DNA of 25,949 bases from CAZFAT01 sp964517075 (GCA_964517075.1 CAZFAT010000419.1:1-25949), one strand, 5' to 3'. Shown: positions 12,242-21,568, counted from the first letter of the stretch. Numbers and translations: made by a program. The notes: generated from the sequence alone by a model not told the origin.

Positions 12242-13648
12242 ATGCTCGCACGAAGCCTGCTCGCGTTCACCGTCGTTCTCGCCAGCGTGGGTGCGGGGGC
12301 GCAGCGCGGACAGCCCGCGGCAGACCAGGCGTCCGCCTTCCAGGCCGGCCTGGCGGAGATCGACATCACGCCGCCGGTGGGCTACCGCCTGGACGGGAAC
12401 TTCGCCGAGCGGCTGGCCACCGGCCAACGGGATCCGCTGAAAGCGAAGGCCCTGGTCTTCCGGCAAGGTCCCACCTGGGCCGCCATCGTCGCCACCGACC
12501 TGCTCGGGATACCGCAGTCGATGTCGAGCGAGGTCCGCGCCCTGGCCGCGACGCGCACGGGAATCCCGGCGGCGAACATCGCCATCACGGCGACCCATAC
12601 GCACACCGGTCCGATGTTCGCCGGCGAGCGAGCGCGTGTGTTCAGCGAGCAGGCCGCGGCGAAATATGGAACGGACCCGCTCGCGGCCATGAAGTATCCG
12701 GAGTCGCTCAGCGCGAAGCTGGTGGAGGTCATCGTCGCCGCCCACGCCCAGGTGTCGCCGGCGACGATGACGTTCGCGCGGACCGAGGAGGACCGCGTGT
12801 CGTTCAATCGCCGGTTCCATATGAAGGACGGAACCGTGCGGTTCAACCCGGGCGTCCAGAACAAGGAAATCGTGCGGGTCGCCGGCCCCATCGATCCGGA
12901 TCTGCCATTCGTGCTGATTTCGAAGCAGAACCGGCCTGTCGGGTCGTTGACCGTGTTTGCCCTGCATCTCGACACGACAGGCGGCACCGAGTACTCGGGT
13001 GACTACCCGGCGCACCTGGCGACCGAGCTGCGGAACGACTTCGGTGAAGAGTTCATCTCGGTCTTCGGCACCGGCACCTGCGGGGATATCAACCACATCG
13101 ATGTCAGCGGACGCCGGCGCTATCGCGCCACTCTGATTGGCCAGCTCCTGGCCGTCAACGTGCAGTCCGCGCGAACGGCGGTGCCCCTGGAGCAGCCATC
13201 GCTGGCGGTGCTCTCCACACGATTGTCTCTGCCCCTGCGCCGCGTGACGGCTGAACAGGCGGCGGCGGCCAGGGCGAGGCTGGCGGACGTTGGTCGAAGC
13301 GGCGTGCCTTTCCTGACGCAGGTGGAGATCGTGACGACGCTGGATCTGGCGCGGCGGGGGCCGACGCTCGACGCGGAGGTGCAGGTCATCCGCCTGCATC
13401 CCGACGTGGCCGTCGTCCTGCTGCCCGGCGAGGTTTTCGTGGAGCTGGGCCTGGCGATCAAGCGCGCGTCGCCGTTCAGGCACACGCTGGTCATCGAGCT
13501 CAGCAACGACAATCCCGCCTACATCCCCACGGAGAAAGCCTTTCGTGAAGGCAGCTACGAGACGGTGAACTCGCGCATCGAGCCAGGCGGCGGCGAAAAG
13601 CTGGTGGAGGCCGCGGTCGAGCTGCTCACGCGGCTGGCCGTGAAGTAG
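12242..13648 (+). CDS. Secreted neutral/alkaline ceramidase-like hydrolase
   Basis: 468 aa. Start at the ATG at 12242, 5 nt after AGGGGG, gives a signal peptide (MLARSLLAFTVVLASVGAGA, cleavage near Q). The N-terminal domain matches the neutral/alkaline non-lysosomal ceramidase family (PF04734): AEIDITPPVGY, then VATDLLGI, then the zinc-binding block ATHTHTGP with H119 and H121. Further family-like blocks are FALHLDTTGG, GTGTCGDINH and ELSNDNPAYIPT. At under 500 residues it lacks the C-terminal immunoglobulin-like domain of true neutral ceramidases (about 650-700 aa), as do many bacterial homologues whose substrate is unknown. It probably hydrolyses an amide or related bond outside the cytoplasm. 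It is 15 bp from the convergent permease gene. Confidence 0.85.
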   Translation: MLARSLLAFTVVLASVGAGAQRGQPAADQASAFQAGLAEIDITPPVGYRLDGNFAERLATGQRDPLKAKALVFRQGPTWAAIVATDLLGIPQSMSSEVRALAATRTGIPAANIAITATHTHTGPMFAGERARVFSEQAAAKYGTDPLAAMKYPESLSAKLVEVIVAAHAQVSPATMTFARTEEDRVSFNRRFHMKDGTVRFNPGVQNKEIVRVAGPIDPDLPFVLISKQNRPVGSLTVFALHLDTTGGTEYSGDYPAHLATELRNDFGEEFISVFGTGTCGDINHIDVSGRRRYRATLIGQLLAVNVQSARTAVPLEQPSLAVLSTRLSLPLRRVTAEQAAAARARLADVGRSGVPFLTQVEIVTTLDLARRGPTLDAEVQVIRLHPDVAVVLLPGEVFVELGLAIKRASPFRHTLVIELSNDNPAYIPTEKAFREGSYETVNSRIEPGGGEKLVEAAVELLTRLAVK

Positions 13649-13663
13649 GCGCGGCCGCCGCGC

Positions 13664-14935
13664 TCACTCGCCGAGAAATCGTCCGATCGGCTGAAGATCC
13701 TCGACCCGGTCGCTCACGGCCTTGATGACCATCATCATGGGCACGGCGAGCAGCAGGCCCCACACGCCCCACAGCCAGGTCCAGAACAACAGGCCGGCAA
13801 ACATCGAGACGCGGTTGATCTGCGCGACCTTGCCCATCCAGGTGGGCGTCAGGAGCATGCCCTCCAGCGTGGTGATGAGGAGCGCGACGCCGGCGACTGC
13901 CGCCACCATGCTGAGCGTGCCGAATTGGAGGAAGGCGACGACCGACAGCGCGCCGGTGACGATGACGGGCCCGTAGTAGGGAATCGAGTTGAAGATGCCG
14001 GCCACCAGTCCCCAGAGCGCGGCCTGCCGGAGCCCCAGGGCCCAGAGCGCCACGCCGGTGGCGACGGCAACGATGGCGCTCGTGAGCAATTGAATGACCA
14101 TGAACCGCTGAATCTGATCGGCGATTTCGTCCAGGATCTGGACGGTCACCTTCTTCTTCCTGAGCGTCGGGCCGGCCACTTCCACGAGCTTGCGCTTGAA
14201 CAAGTTGTCCGACAGGAGCATGAAGTAGGTGAGGAAGAGAATCATCACCATCTGGTTCACGAACATCGCGGCATTCATCGAGCCCGACCAGAGGTAGTCG
14301 TTGATGCTGAACGGCTCGTTCTCAACCTGGACGCGCGTGACGCCCCGCTCTAGCGGCTTCTGATCTTCCTGGAGTTCCCGGGCGGCCTGGTCGACCTTCT
14401 CGAGCGCACCGTTGGGCGCCCCCCGGCTGCCGCGGATGGCTTCGCGGATCTTCCGGGCGCCCTCGGGCAGCCCGTCGGCCACCGCCATGGCCTGACCCTG
14501 CAGGCTGTAGGCGAGTCCGCCCACGCCCGCGACGAACAGGAGCAGGACGAGTGCGGCGCCCAGCGCGCGCGGAACCCGGTGGCGTTGGAGCCAGTCCACG
14601 GGGCTGTCGAGCGCATAGAAGAGCAGTCCGCCCAGCGCCAGGGGAATGAACACCTCCTGCATGTAACGGAGCAGGAAGATCACGGCGGCCACGGCCAGAA
14701 ACGACAGAGCCACGCTACGGAAGTTGAGGGGCACCTGCAGGGACGTGGGTTCGTCCGCGGTCTCGGCAGGCAGCGCCGGCGGCGAGGTCGGGGATTGTGC
14801 GGGCGGAGAGGTCTTGGTCGCCTCGGACGCCTGGCGGTGCGCCGAAGGTTCTGCCGTCTCGGGCCCGGTCGGTGGCCCGTCGGTGACGCGCGCGTGCGAC
14901 GACTCTCGTCCCATGCGTTGTGACCTGCCTGCCAT
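13664..14935 (-). CDS. AI-2E/PerM family membrane protein
   Basis: 423 aa from the ATG at 14935. A GTG at 14947 and an ATG at 14914 are alternatives; none has a good ribosome site. The first about 75 residues are a Thr/Ser/Pro/Ala-rich, charged cytoplasmic tail. The rest follows the AI-2E transporter family (PF01594): an N-terminal helix pair (FLAVAAVIFLLRYMQEVFI, then PLALGGLLFYALDSPVDWL), a third helix (ALVLLLFVAGVGGLAYSLQ), a soluble loop, then a helix cluster with the conserved FNSIPYYGPVI and PTWMGKVAQIN blocks. The family includes exporters of autoinducer-2 and Na+(Li+)/H+ antiporters; the substrate here cannot be told. Confidence 0.88.
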   Translation of the reverse strand: MAGRSQRMGRESSHARVTDGPPTGPETAEPSAHRQASEATKTSPPAQSPTSPPALPAETADEPTSLQVPLNFRSVALSFLAVAAVIFLLRYMQEVFIPLALGGLLFYALDSPVDWLQRHRVPRALGAALVLLLFVAGVGGLAYSLQGQAMAVADGLPEGARKIREAIRGSRGAPNGALEKVDQAARELQEDQKPLERGVTRVQVENEPFSINDYLWSGSMNAAMFVNQMVMILFLTYFMLLSDNLFKRKLVEVAGPTLRKKKVTVQILDEIADQIQRFMVIQLLTSAIVAVATGVALWALGLRQAALWGLVAGIFNSIPYYGPVIVTGALSVVAFLQFGTLSMVAAVAGVALLITTLEGMLLTPTWMGKVAQINRVSMFAGLLFWTWLWGVWGLLLAVPMMMVIKAVSDRVEDLQPIGRFLGE

Positions 14936-15008
14936 GTTGCAAGGCACGCGCCATGCGGCGAGATGGAGTTCAGTGGCGGATCCGGCGGGCGAGCGTGAGG
15001 AAAACGGT

Positions 15009-16823
15009 CTACGGCTCCTGTGAGAGCGCCGTCAACATGCCCTCGAGATGCTGGTGCGTGAACCAGCGGCCGCGCGTCATGACGCCGAGCGGCCGTTGCA
15101 GGTGGCCGACGCTCTCGAGTGGATTGCCGCCGACGAGCAGCAGGTCCGCGCGCCGTCCAGGCGCAATCGTCCCGAACTCGTCGCCTCGTCCCAGGAACAC
15201 GGCGGGCGCGACCGTTGCCGTGCGGAGGGCGTCGTACGGCGTCAGCCCGCTTCCGATCAACAGCTCCAGCTCGCGATGCAGCGAGGAGCCGGGCGTGAGC
15301 CACGGGTAGCCCATGGCGTCGGTGCCCGCGATCAAGGGCACGCCGTGTCGGTGGAGGGCGGCGGCGACGGTTTGCATGAACTCGGTGTAGCGATAGCCGC
15401 GCGGGGCGGCCTGCGGGATCCGACGCCAGCGCTCGCGGACGTCCGGCCTGAGGTAGTCGAGCGCTGGATTCTGCAGCAGCCGGTCCCGTCCGGGCCCGCC
15501 GACCGCGTCATAGGCGACGAGCGTGGTCTGGACGGACAGCCCGGCGTCGCCGAGTCGCGTCGCCAGCCGCTCGATGCCCGCCGGGCTGCTGCGCCACGCC
15601 ACCGGCACCCAGAACGCGAGCGCCGCGCACACGAGCGCCAGGCTGGCCATCGACGCGACGGTGACCTGAAGGCGCCGCGCGCCGGACGTGATCTCGTCGC
15701 GCCAGACGGCGCTCGTGACGATCAGCAGGGCCACCGAGTGGGCCGTGATGGCGAGACACAGGATCGAGAACACGACGCGCAGCGTGACGCTCTCGAAGTA
15801 GGGCCCGCCGGGGAGAAACAAGGCCGCGCTGACGGCCGCGCCCACTGTGGTGAGCAGTTGCATGCCGACCAGCAGGCGGATGCGCGCGATGTAGCGCGGC
15901 GGGCGGCCGTAGGCCGGCCACCGGCGAAGCATGGCCCTGGCTGCGCCGGCGACGGCGACCAGCACCAGCGCGGCTACCGACACGGCCGTAACGATGAGCC
16001 AGCCGAGGTGCGCCACCATGGGCAGGAAGTAGATGTTCGAGAGCGACCCGAGGTGCGCGAGCGGCTGCCGGGCGTCCAGCATGGCATCGAGTCCGAGCCG
16101 GACTGGCGCGTGCCCCACGAGAGGAACGCCCAGGCGCCGCGCCACCTCGTTCATGTCACGGTACGCGTCGAGCGAGAGCCCGGCGATCGTGATGTTCCCG
16201 GTGTCGGTCGTGTAGATCTCGTGGAACTTGATGACGTCGTAGCCCTCGCGCACCTGCCGGGTGATTTCGCGCTCGACGTCCTCGGGCGTCGTCACGCGGG
16301 GCTCGTTCACGAACTCCCCCGCCGTGTAGATCGTCGGGCCGATCAGGCGCCCCTCCTCGATGCGCCGGCGCCACTCCAACTGCGTCTCGCTGCCGCGCAG
16401 ATTGATGATCGTCGTGACGCCGTGCGCGAGATAGAGCGGCGCATCGCCGAAGTCGGCCCGCGTCGCGCCGCGCGCCGTGCCATCGCCGATGAGGTGCACA
16501 TGAGCGTCGGTCAGGCCCGGCGCCAGATACCGGCCGGCTCCGTCGATCCGCACCGCCCCTGTGGGCACCGCGACCTCGGTGGCCGGACCCACCGCGACGA
16601 TGCGGTCGTTCTGGACGACAACGGTGTGGCCGGGCAGCACGCGTGCACTGTCCATGGGCACGACGGTGACATCGACGAACGCGATGGGCGCGGCAGGTGC
16701 CCCCGCCGCCGGCTGCGCCTGCGCGGGGGCTGCGTCGGCGAGGCCGACCAGGACCAGCCCCGCCACGGCCAGACTGGTGACCAATCTCTCCGGTCGCCGG
16801 GTCACTCGTGACACGCGGATCAT
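15009..16823 (-). CDS. Secreted amidohydrolase with an inserted four-helix membrane domain
   Basis: 604 aa. Start at 16823 gives a signal-anchor-like N-terminus (about 12-37, LVTSLAVAGLVLVGLADAAP). The amidohydrolase metal ligands are all present: H108 and H110 (TDAHVH), probable carbamylated K199 (VIKFHE), H238 (VGHAP), H257 (LAHLG) and D502 (AGTDAMG). The C-terminal composite-domain block is GRRADLLLVGGNPL. Between H257 and about residue 417 the barrel is interrupted by four hydrophobic helices (about 267-292, 314-337, 345-371, 388-410) with basic loops. An even number of crossings keeps both catalytic halves on the same, extracytoplasmic side. The family includes imidazolonepropionase-like and prolidase-like hydrolases; the substrate is unknown. 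A TACACT hexamer lies 10 nt before the start. Confidence 0.85.
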   Translation of the reverse strand: MIRVSRVTRRPERLVTSLAVAGLVLVGLADAAPAQAQPAAGAPAAPIAFVDVTVVPMDSARVLPGHTVVVQNDRIVAVGPATEVAVPTGAVRIDGAGRYLAPGLTDAHVHLIGDGTARGATRADFGDAPLYLAHGVTTIINLRGSETQLEWRRRIEEGRLIGPTIYTAGEFVNEPRVTTPEDVEREITRQVREGYDVIKFHEIYTTDTGNITIAGLSLDAYRDMNEVARRLGVPLVGHAPVRLGLDAMLDARQPLAHLGSLSNIYFLPMVAHLGWLIVTAVSVAALVLVAVAGAARAMLRRWPAYGRPPRYIARIRLLVGMQLLTTVGAAVSAALFLPGGPYFESVTLRVVFSILCLAITAHSVALLIVTSAVWRDEITSGARRLQVTVASMASLALVCAALAFWVPVAWRSSPAGIERLATRLGDAGLSVQTTLVAYDAVGGPGRDRLLQNPALDYLRPDVRERWRRIPQAAPRGYRYTEFMQTVAAALHRHGVPLIAGTDAMGYPWLTPGSSLHRELELLIGSGLTPYDALRTATVAPAVFLGRGDEFGTIAPGRRADLLLVGGNPLESVGHLQRPLGVMTRGRWFTHQHLEGMLTALSQEP

Positions 16824-16833
16824 ACGGCCCGAC

Positions 16834-16839
16834 AGTGTA
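16834..16839 (-). promoter_or_regulatory. -10-like hexamer before the amidohydrolase gene
   Basis: Minus-strand TACACT ends 10 nt before the ATG at 16823 and no Shine-Dalgarno intervenes; suggests a leaderless or near-leaderless transcript. Confidence 0.35.
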
Positions 16840-16986
16840 TCGAAAGGCGATCGGGCGCTGTGGCGGCAGGAAGAACCATCCCAGCGAAGGTAGACACCGC
16901 GGGCAGGAGTACGGGAGCCTTCGTCACGCGCCAGGTTGACAGCGGTCCGATAATTGGGCGCACGTTCCATCATCGAGAGTTTGAGC

Positions 16987-17643
16987 ATGCCCCCCAGCCT
17001 CGAGTTTCGCCGGCACGTCTTCGTGATGGTCGCCGCGGTGCTTTCCCTCATCGCAGTCGGTACTTCCGCCTGCCTGCCCAAGACCAGCCCGTTGCCGGGT
17101 GATGGCCTCACGGCCGAGGTCACGGACCGGCGGGGCGATGCCCGCGCCAGCGCACGGGTTCCGACCCCGCCCGACTTCATTCGCGCCACGGCCATCGTCA
17201 GCGACGGCGCCTTCACGCTGACGGTGTCGTTTGCGCCCGGGACCCTGTCGGACCGGACGGCCATCCGTGTGTACCTGGACACGGACGAAGACGCGGCGAC
17301 CGGCACGGTCGCGTTCTTCCGCAACAGTCGCCCGATCGGCGCGGAGTACGTCATTCGACCGGTGCAGCCGATCAACCCCGCGCGCGCGGCGCTCACTCAC
17401 GAAGTCGCGCCCAGTCGGTCCGTCTTCAGCGGCGCGCTGGACGTCACGTCGCCTGCGCCGGACCAGCGCCGGTTCGTCGTGCCCCTCGCCCGGCTGGGCA
17501 ACGACGACGGGCGGCTGCGGTTCAAGTTGGAATGCGATCAGGTCGTGGAGCAGTCACAAGAGGGACCGAAGAGCACGGCGACGCTCGTCACGCATCTGGA
17601 CGAGATGCCAGATGCGGGCGCTCCGGCGGGCGCAGTCCGGTAG
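16987..17643 (+). CDS. Exported protein of unknown function
   Basis: 218 aa. Start at the ATG at 16987 gives a signal peptide (HVFVMVAAVLSLIAVGTSAC). The Cys at residue 29 could be a lipid-attachment site, but the box (TSAC) lacks the usual Leu/Val at -3, so a lipoprotein is only possible. The rest is a beta-rich domain with features of secreted beta-sandwich proteins (AFTLTVSFAPGTL, then IRVYLDTDEDAATGT). It recalls exported proteins that describe calcium-bound sandwich domains (LDTDEDAATG), but no family is certain. It is divergent from the amidohydrolase (163-bp gap) and 130 bp upstream of the carboxypeptidase-regulatory-like pair. Confidence 0.7.
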   Translation: MPPSLEFRRHVFVMVAAVLSLIAVGTSACLPKTSPLPGDGLTAEVTDRRGDARASARVPTPPDFIRATAIVSDGAFTLTVSFAPGTLSDRTAIRVYLDTDEDAATGTVAFFRNSRPIGAEYVIRPVQPINPARAALTHEVAPSRSVFSGALDVTSPAPDQRRFVVPLARLGNDDGRLRFKLECDQVVEQSQEGPKSTATLVTHLDEMPDAGAPAGAVR

Positions 17644-17773
17644 GACGAACGCCACGCGCCGACAACCTGCCAGAGTCCCGACTGAAGCGAGAATGAGGCC
17701 GGCGCCTTTGCCAATCGTACGTTTTTCGATCGGGGTGCGGACGCCGCAGATTCGGTGACGGTCAGGAGGCCCG

Positions 17774-19657
17774 ATGAGTCGCAGGCTCCGATTCCTGTTA
17801 GCGGTCCTGGTCGCGACGAGCCTCGCGACAGGCCCAGCCGGACTGGCCGGGCAGACTGGCCCAGTCCCATCGGCGGCCATCAGTGGCGTGGTGGTCGACG
17901 CCTCCTCGGGCCAGCCGCTGCGGAAGGTGATCGTCACCCTCGCCGACGCCGGTCGCGACCAGGCCAGACTCCTGACCGACGACCGCGGCCGGTTCCTGTT
18001 CCGTGGCTTGCCGCCGGGCGAGCGCTACACGCTCCTGGCCGCCAAGCTCGGCTACGTCAACGGCCAGCACGGCGGCAGATACGGCCGGAATCCTCGCCCC
18101 GTGGTGCTGACCGCGGGCCAGTGGTTCCCCGAGGCCCGCATCGAGCTGGTTCGCTTTGGATCGATCTCGGGCATCGTCGTGGACGAAGCGTCGGAGCCGG
18201 TCGTCGGGGCCTTCGTCCGCGTCCTCACCCAGATGTGGATCAGCGGACGGCAACAGTGGACCATGGGGGATCCCGTGCGCACGGACGATCTCGGCCGCTA
18301 TCGGTTCAGCAACCTCGCGGCAGGCCGGTACGTCGTGTCGGTGCCATCCGCGCAGAACGCGCTCCCCGCCGAGCCTGGCAACGATCCGGGGATCACCCGC
18401 GCACTGAACGACGGTCAAGTCGTCGACAGCCCCTCGTCCGCGCGGCTCGTGGTCGGCAGCTTTCCGACGCCGCCGCCGCCCGCGAATGACGCCCCCTCAC
18501 TGGCATATCCGACGACGTACTTCCCAGCGACGACCGTCATGGCACAGGCGCAGGTGGTGACGCTTGGCGAGGCGCAGGATCGCGGTGGCGTGAATATCGA
18601 GATTCGCCCCGTGCCAACCTGGCGCGTGTCCGGTCGCCTGAGCGATCCCTCCGGCCCGGGAGCTGGCCTTCCGCTCCGGCTGATGGCGCCTGGGACGGAG
18701 ACGTTCGGGTACGGCAGCGAAACGGCAACGACGTTCGCCGATCGACAGGGGCGGTTCACGTTCCTGAATGTGCCCGAGGGGCGGTACACGATCGACGCGC
18801 GGCGGAGCTTCCTCGAGATCCGTTATGAACCCGACCGGGCCATCTTCGGGCAACCGCTGCCCTTGCCGGGTCTGAGCGACGGTCGCGGCGGCGCAGGCGA
18901 GATCGTGGCCGGACCGAAGGACACGGTGTACTTCTACGGCGCGAACGGCGAGCGCGCCGCGTGGGGACGGCTCGAGGTCGACGTCCCGAAGAGTCAGGTG
19001 TCGGATCTCATCCTCGAGATCCATCCGGGGATCACTCTCGAGGGTCGGATGATCTGGGAGCAACAGGGAAGGCTCGAGCCGAAGGGGAACCCTGTGATCG
19101 CCGTCCTCGCTGAACCGGTGGGACCGGCATCCCTGGGAATGCCCTCCGGGGAAGCGCAGGATGGTCCCACTACCACGTTCTCAGTTTCCGGGCTTCTTCC
19201 AGGTCAGTATCTGCTGCGCCCGTTCGGCGGCGGTCAGCTGAAGTCAATCATCTGGAACGGCACGGACTATACGTATTCGCCCTTCGACGCGTCAGCCGGC
19301 CAGGACTTCAACGACATCGTGGTGACTTTCACGGACCAGACGAGCTCGATAGCCGGCACGGTGTCGTCGGTGGGACCGGAGGGCGCCGCCGTGCTGGTGT
19401 TTCCGACGGCACGCGACCGGTGGACGCAGATGGGATTCCGGCCCCTGCAGTTTCAGTCCGTGGCTGTGTCAACGGATGGCCGTTACTCGATCGAGATTCC
19501 TGAAGGCGAGTACTACCTCATCGCGGTCGATGCGAGGGATGCCGAGGCTTGGCACGATCCCGGCTATCTCGAAAAGGCCGCAGGCCTGGCCGCCCGCGCG
19601 GCCGTGTCGTGGGGTGGTGCCCGCGCGGTGAATCTCAACCTCAGCGAGGTCCGGTGA
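17774..19657 (+). CDS. Secreted carboxypeptidase-regulatory-like domain protein 1
   Basis: 627 aa. AGGAGG at 17764-17769 lies 4 nt before the ATG. A signal peptide is present (about 1-26, RRLRFLLAVLVATSLATGPA). Repeated beta-sandwich modules of the carboxypeptidase regulatory-like type follow: ISGVVVDASSGQPLRKVIVT with TDDRGRFLFRGLPPG; ISGIVVDEASEPVVGAFVRV with TDDLGRYRFSNLAAGRYVVS; VSGRLSDPSGPGAGLPLRL with DRQGRFTFLNVPEGRYTI. Further partial modules are seen around 445 and 530. No catalytic site is visible, so it is probably a surface-exposed structural or binding protein, as in the many similar genes of Acidobacteriota. Its stop overlaps the next start by one base (TGATG). Confidence 0.85.
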   Translation: MSRRLRFLLAVLVATSLATGPAGLAGQTGPVPSAAISGVVVDASSGQPLRKVIVTLADAGRDQARLLTDDRGRFLFRGLPPGERYTLLAAKLGYVNGQHGGRYGRNPRPVVLTAGQWFPEARIELVRFGSISGIVVDEASEPVVGAFVRVLTQMWISGRQQWTMGDPVRTDDLGRYRFSNLAAGRYVVSVPSAQNALPAEPGNDPGITRALNDGQVVDSPSSARLVVGSFPTPPPPANDAPSLAYPTTYFPATTVMAQAQVVTLGEAQDRGGVNIEIRPVPTWRVSGRLSDPSGPGAGLPLRLMAPGTETFGYGSETATTFADRQGRFTFLNVPEGRYTIDARRSFLEIRYEPDRAIFGQPLPLPGLSDGRGGAGEIVAGPKDTVYFYGANGERAAWGRLEVDVPKSQVSDLILEIHPGITLEGRMIWEQQGRLEPKGNPVIAVLAEPVGPASLGMPSGEAQDGPTTTFSVSGLLPGQYLLRPFGGGQLKSIIWNGTDYTYSPFDASAGQDFNDIVVTFTDQTSSIAGTVSSVGPEGAAVLVFPTARDRWTQMGFRPLQFQSVAVSTDGRYSIEIPEGEYYLIAVDARDAEAWHDPGYLEKAAGLAARAAVSWGGARAVNLNLSEVR

Positions 19658-21516
19658 TGTCGGCCGATTTGGTGACGCGGACATTCGTCCCGATCGTTCT
19701 CGCCGTTGCCATGGGCACCGCGCTGACGGCGCAGGGGACTCCGACGGGTCCGGCCCCTGTTCAAGCCGGCGCGCGGCTGGCGGGGCGCGTGGTCGCGGGC
19801 AGCAGTACGCAGCCCGTGCGGCGGGCGATCGTTCAGGTCAAAGGGAGCAGTCTCGCGCGCAGCCGCAGCACCATCACCGACGACGAGGGCCGCTTCGCGT
19901 TCGACGGTTTGCCGGCGGGCCGGTTCACGATCACGGCCTCTCGTCGCACATTCATCACGGCGTCCTTTGGGTCGACGGCCCCGGGTCGACCGGGCACGCC
20001 GATCACGCTGGAAGCGGGGCAACAGATCAGCGGCATCGAGATGGCGCTCACACGCGGCGCCGTCATCGCCGGCCGCGTGACGAACACGGATGGCGAACCG
20101 ATGCCTGGCTCGGCCATTGCCGTGGTGCGCGCGCCGCTGGCGCGAGCGGCAGGCGGCCTCTGGTCGCCCACCAGGGCTGTCGTGACCACAGTCGAAACCG
20201 ACGACCGGGGAATCTACCGCGTGTTCGAGCTCGAGGCGGGCGAATACTTCGTCGCCGCCGGCGTCCGCTTCGTGAACGCCGAGGTCGGAATGCTGACCTC
20301 TGAGGAGATTGATGTCGGCATTCGGGACCTCCAGCAGCGGCGCGCAGGTGGGTCGACGTCACCGGCCCCTGCTCCGCCGCGAACGCCCTCCTACGGCTTC
20401 GCGCCGGTGTACTTCCCCGGTGTCGTTGACATCGCCTCTGCCTCCTCGGTGTTGCTCGCAGCGAGCGAGGAACAAACGGGGGTGGACATTGTCTTTCGGC
20501 TGAGTCCGGCGGTGGCGGTCGAGGGGCTCGTGAGCGGCGCGGACGGCGCGATGCCCGCCGTGGTGCTCAGTCTGGCGCCCGAGCATCCGTCACCGCTGCC
20601 CAACAGCCTGATGCCTCGTCCCTCACTCGCGGTTCCGGCGGGTCCCGACGGTCGGTTCCGATACATCGGCGTGACGCCGGGCACTTACGTTCTGAGCGCG
20701 CGCACCACGCCGTCGGACCGTCTCGCAGCTGCTGGGACCCCTGAACCGGTGACCGCCGGCCCTCCTCCCGTGCTCTGGGCCTCGACGACTGTCATGGTTG
20801 GAGGCACGGATCTTTCCGGCCTTGCGTTGAGCCTGCGGCCGGCGATGCACGTGAGTGGCCGGATCGTGTTCGACGCGGCGACGGGCACTCCACCCGGCGA
20901 CCTCAGTACTGTGCGGGTCACCTTGCGTGCGCTGGGCGTGGAGGGCGGGTACTCAGTAGGCCGCGGGGCGCTCCGCGGCCGCATTCCGGTCGAGCCAGGC
21001 GCGCCGGCCGCGGACGGCACGTTCGAGCTGCACGGCGTCCTGCCTGGCACCTATCAGATTGGCGCCGCGCCCAAGAGTGCGCCCGGCTGGTTTCTCCGGT
21101 CCGCCATGCTCGACGGCCGCGATCTGCTCGACGTGCCTCTCGAGATCACGGCCGACTCGCCCGACGTCCGCGGCGCTGTCCTGACGTTCTCCAATCGCCA
21201 CACCCAACTCGCCGGCGTCCTTCAGACGCCCGCCGGCACGCCGGCGGTGGAGTACTTCATCGTCGTCTTCACAACCGATCGGTCGCTCTGGCGGAATCAG
21301 CATCGGCGGCTGCGTTCGACGCGACCGGCCACCGACGGCGCTTTTTCGCTCACCGATCTGCCGCCAGGAGACTACTACGTCGCGGCCCTCACCGATTTGG
21401 ATCCCGCCTGGCAGACGACGGCGTTTCTGGAGCCGCTGGTGGCCGCGGGCGGGGCGGTCAAGGTGACGATTGGCGAAGGCGAAGCGGTGCGCCAGGATCT
21501 CCGGCTGACTCGATAG
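19657..21516 (+). CDS. Secreted carboxypeptidase-regulatory-like domain protein 2
   Basis: 619 aa, starting at the ATG at 19657 that shares a base with the previous stop; a GTG at 19654 is an alternative. A signal peptide is present (TFVPIVLAVAMGTALTAQ). The module order parallels its neighbour: LAGRVVAGSSTQPVRRAIVQ with TDDEGRFAFDGLPAGRFTIT; IAGRVTNTDGEPMPGSAIAV with TDDRGIYRVFELEAGEYFV; VEGLVSGADGAMPAVVLSL with DGRFRYIGVTPGTYVLS; VSGRIVFDAATGTPPGDLS; a last one ending TDLPPGDYYVAAL. A Y-F-P-G/A-T motif following a proline-rich linker (YFPGVVDIASA; YFPATTVMAQA in the neighbour) is shared. It clearly arose by tandem duplication and divergence, and is co-transcribed. Confidence 0.85.
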   Translation: MSADLVTRTFVPIVLAVAMGTALTAQGTPTGPAPVQAGARLAGRVVAGSSTQPVRRAIVQVKGSSLARSRSTITDDEGRFAFDGLPAGRFTITASRRTFITASFGSTAPGRPGTPITLEAGQQISGIEMALTRGAVIAGRVTNTDGEPMPGSAIAVVRAPLARAAGGLWSPTRAVVTTVETDDRGIYRVFELEAGEYFVAAGVRFVNAEVGMLTSEEIDVGIRDLQQRRAGGSTSPAPAPPRTPSYGFAPVYFPGVVDIASASSVLLAASEEQTGVDIVFRLSPAVAVEGLVSGADGAMPAVVLSLAPEHPSPLPNSLMPRPSLAVPAGPDGRFRYIGVTPGTYVLSARTTPSDRLAAAGTPEPVTAGPPPVLWASTTVMVGGTDLSGLALSLRPAMHVSGRIVFDAATGTPPGDLSTVRVTLRALGVEGGYSVGRGALRGRIPVEPGAPAADGTFELHGVLPGTYQIGAAPKSAPGWFLRSAMLDGRDLLDVPLEITADSPDVRGAVLTFSNRHTQLAGVLQTPAGTPAVEYFIVVFTTDRSLWRNQHRRLRSTRPATDGAFSLTDLPPGDYYVAALTDLDPAWQTTAFLEPLVAAGGAVKVTIGEGEAVRQDLRLTR

Positions 21517-21562
21517 CGCCGACACCGCAGGCACGCGGCCGTGATCGTCTTCGGGTTCGCCC

Positions 21563-21568
21563 TAAGAT
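21563..21568 (+). promoter_or_regulatory. -10-like hexamer before the endonuclease V-like gene
   Basis: TAAGAT ends 6 nt before the GTG start at 21575, so transcription would begin essentially at the start codon. No Shine-Dalgarno is present. Confidence 0.4.

Noticed and set aside
15048..16811. Long plus-strand open frame opposite the amidohydrolase
   Set aside because: Arg/Asp/Glu/Gly/His-rich composition typical of antisense frames in GC-rich genes. The minus strand has full catalytic motifs and a signal peptide.
16936..16954. TTGACA followed by GATAAT upstream of the exported protein gene at 16987
   Set aside because: The spacer is only 7 nt, far from the 16-18 nt needed for a sigma-70 promoter.
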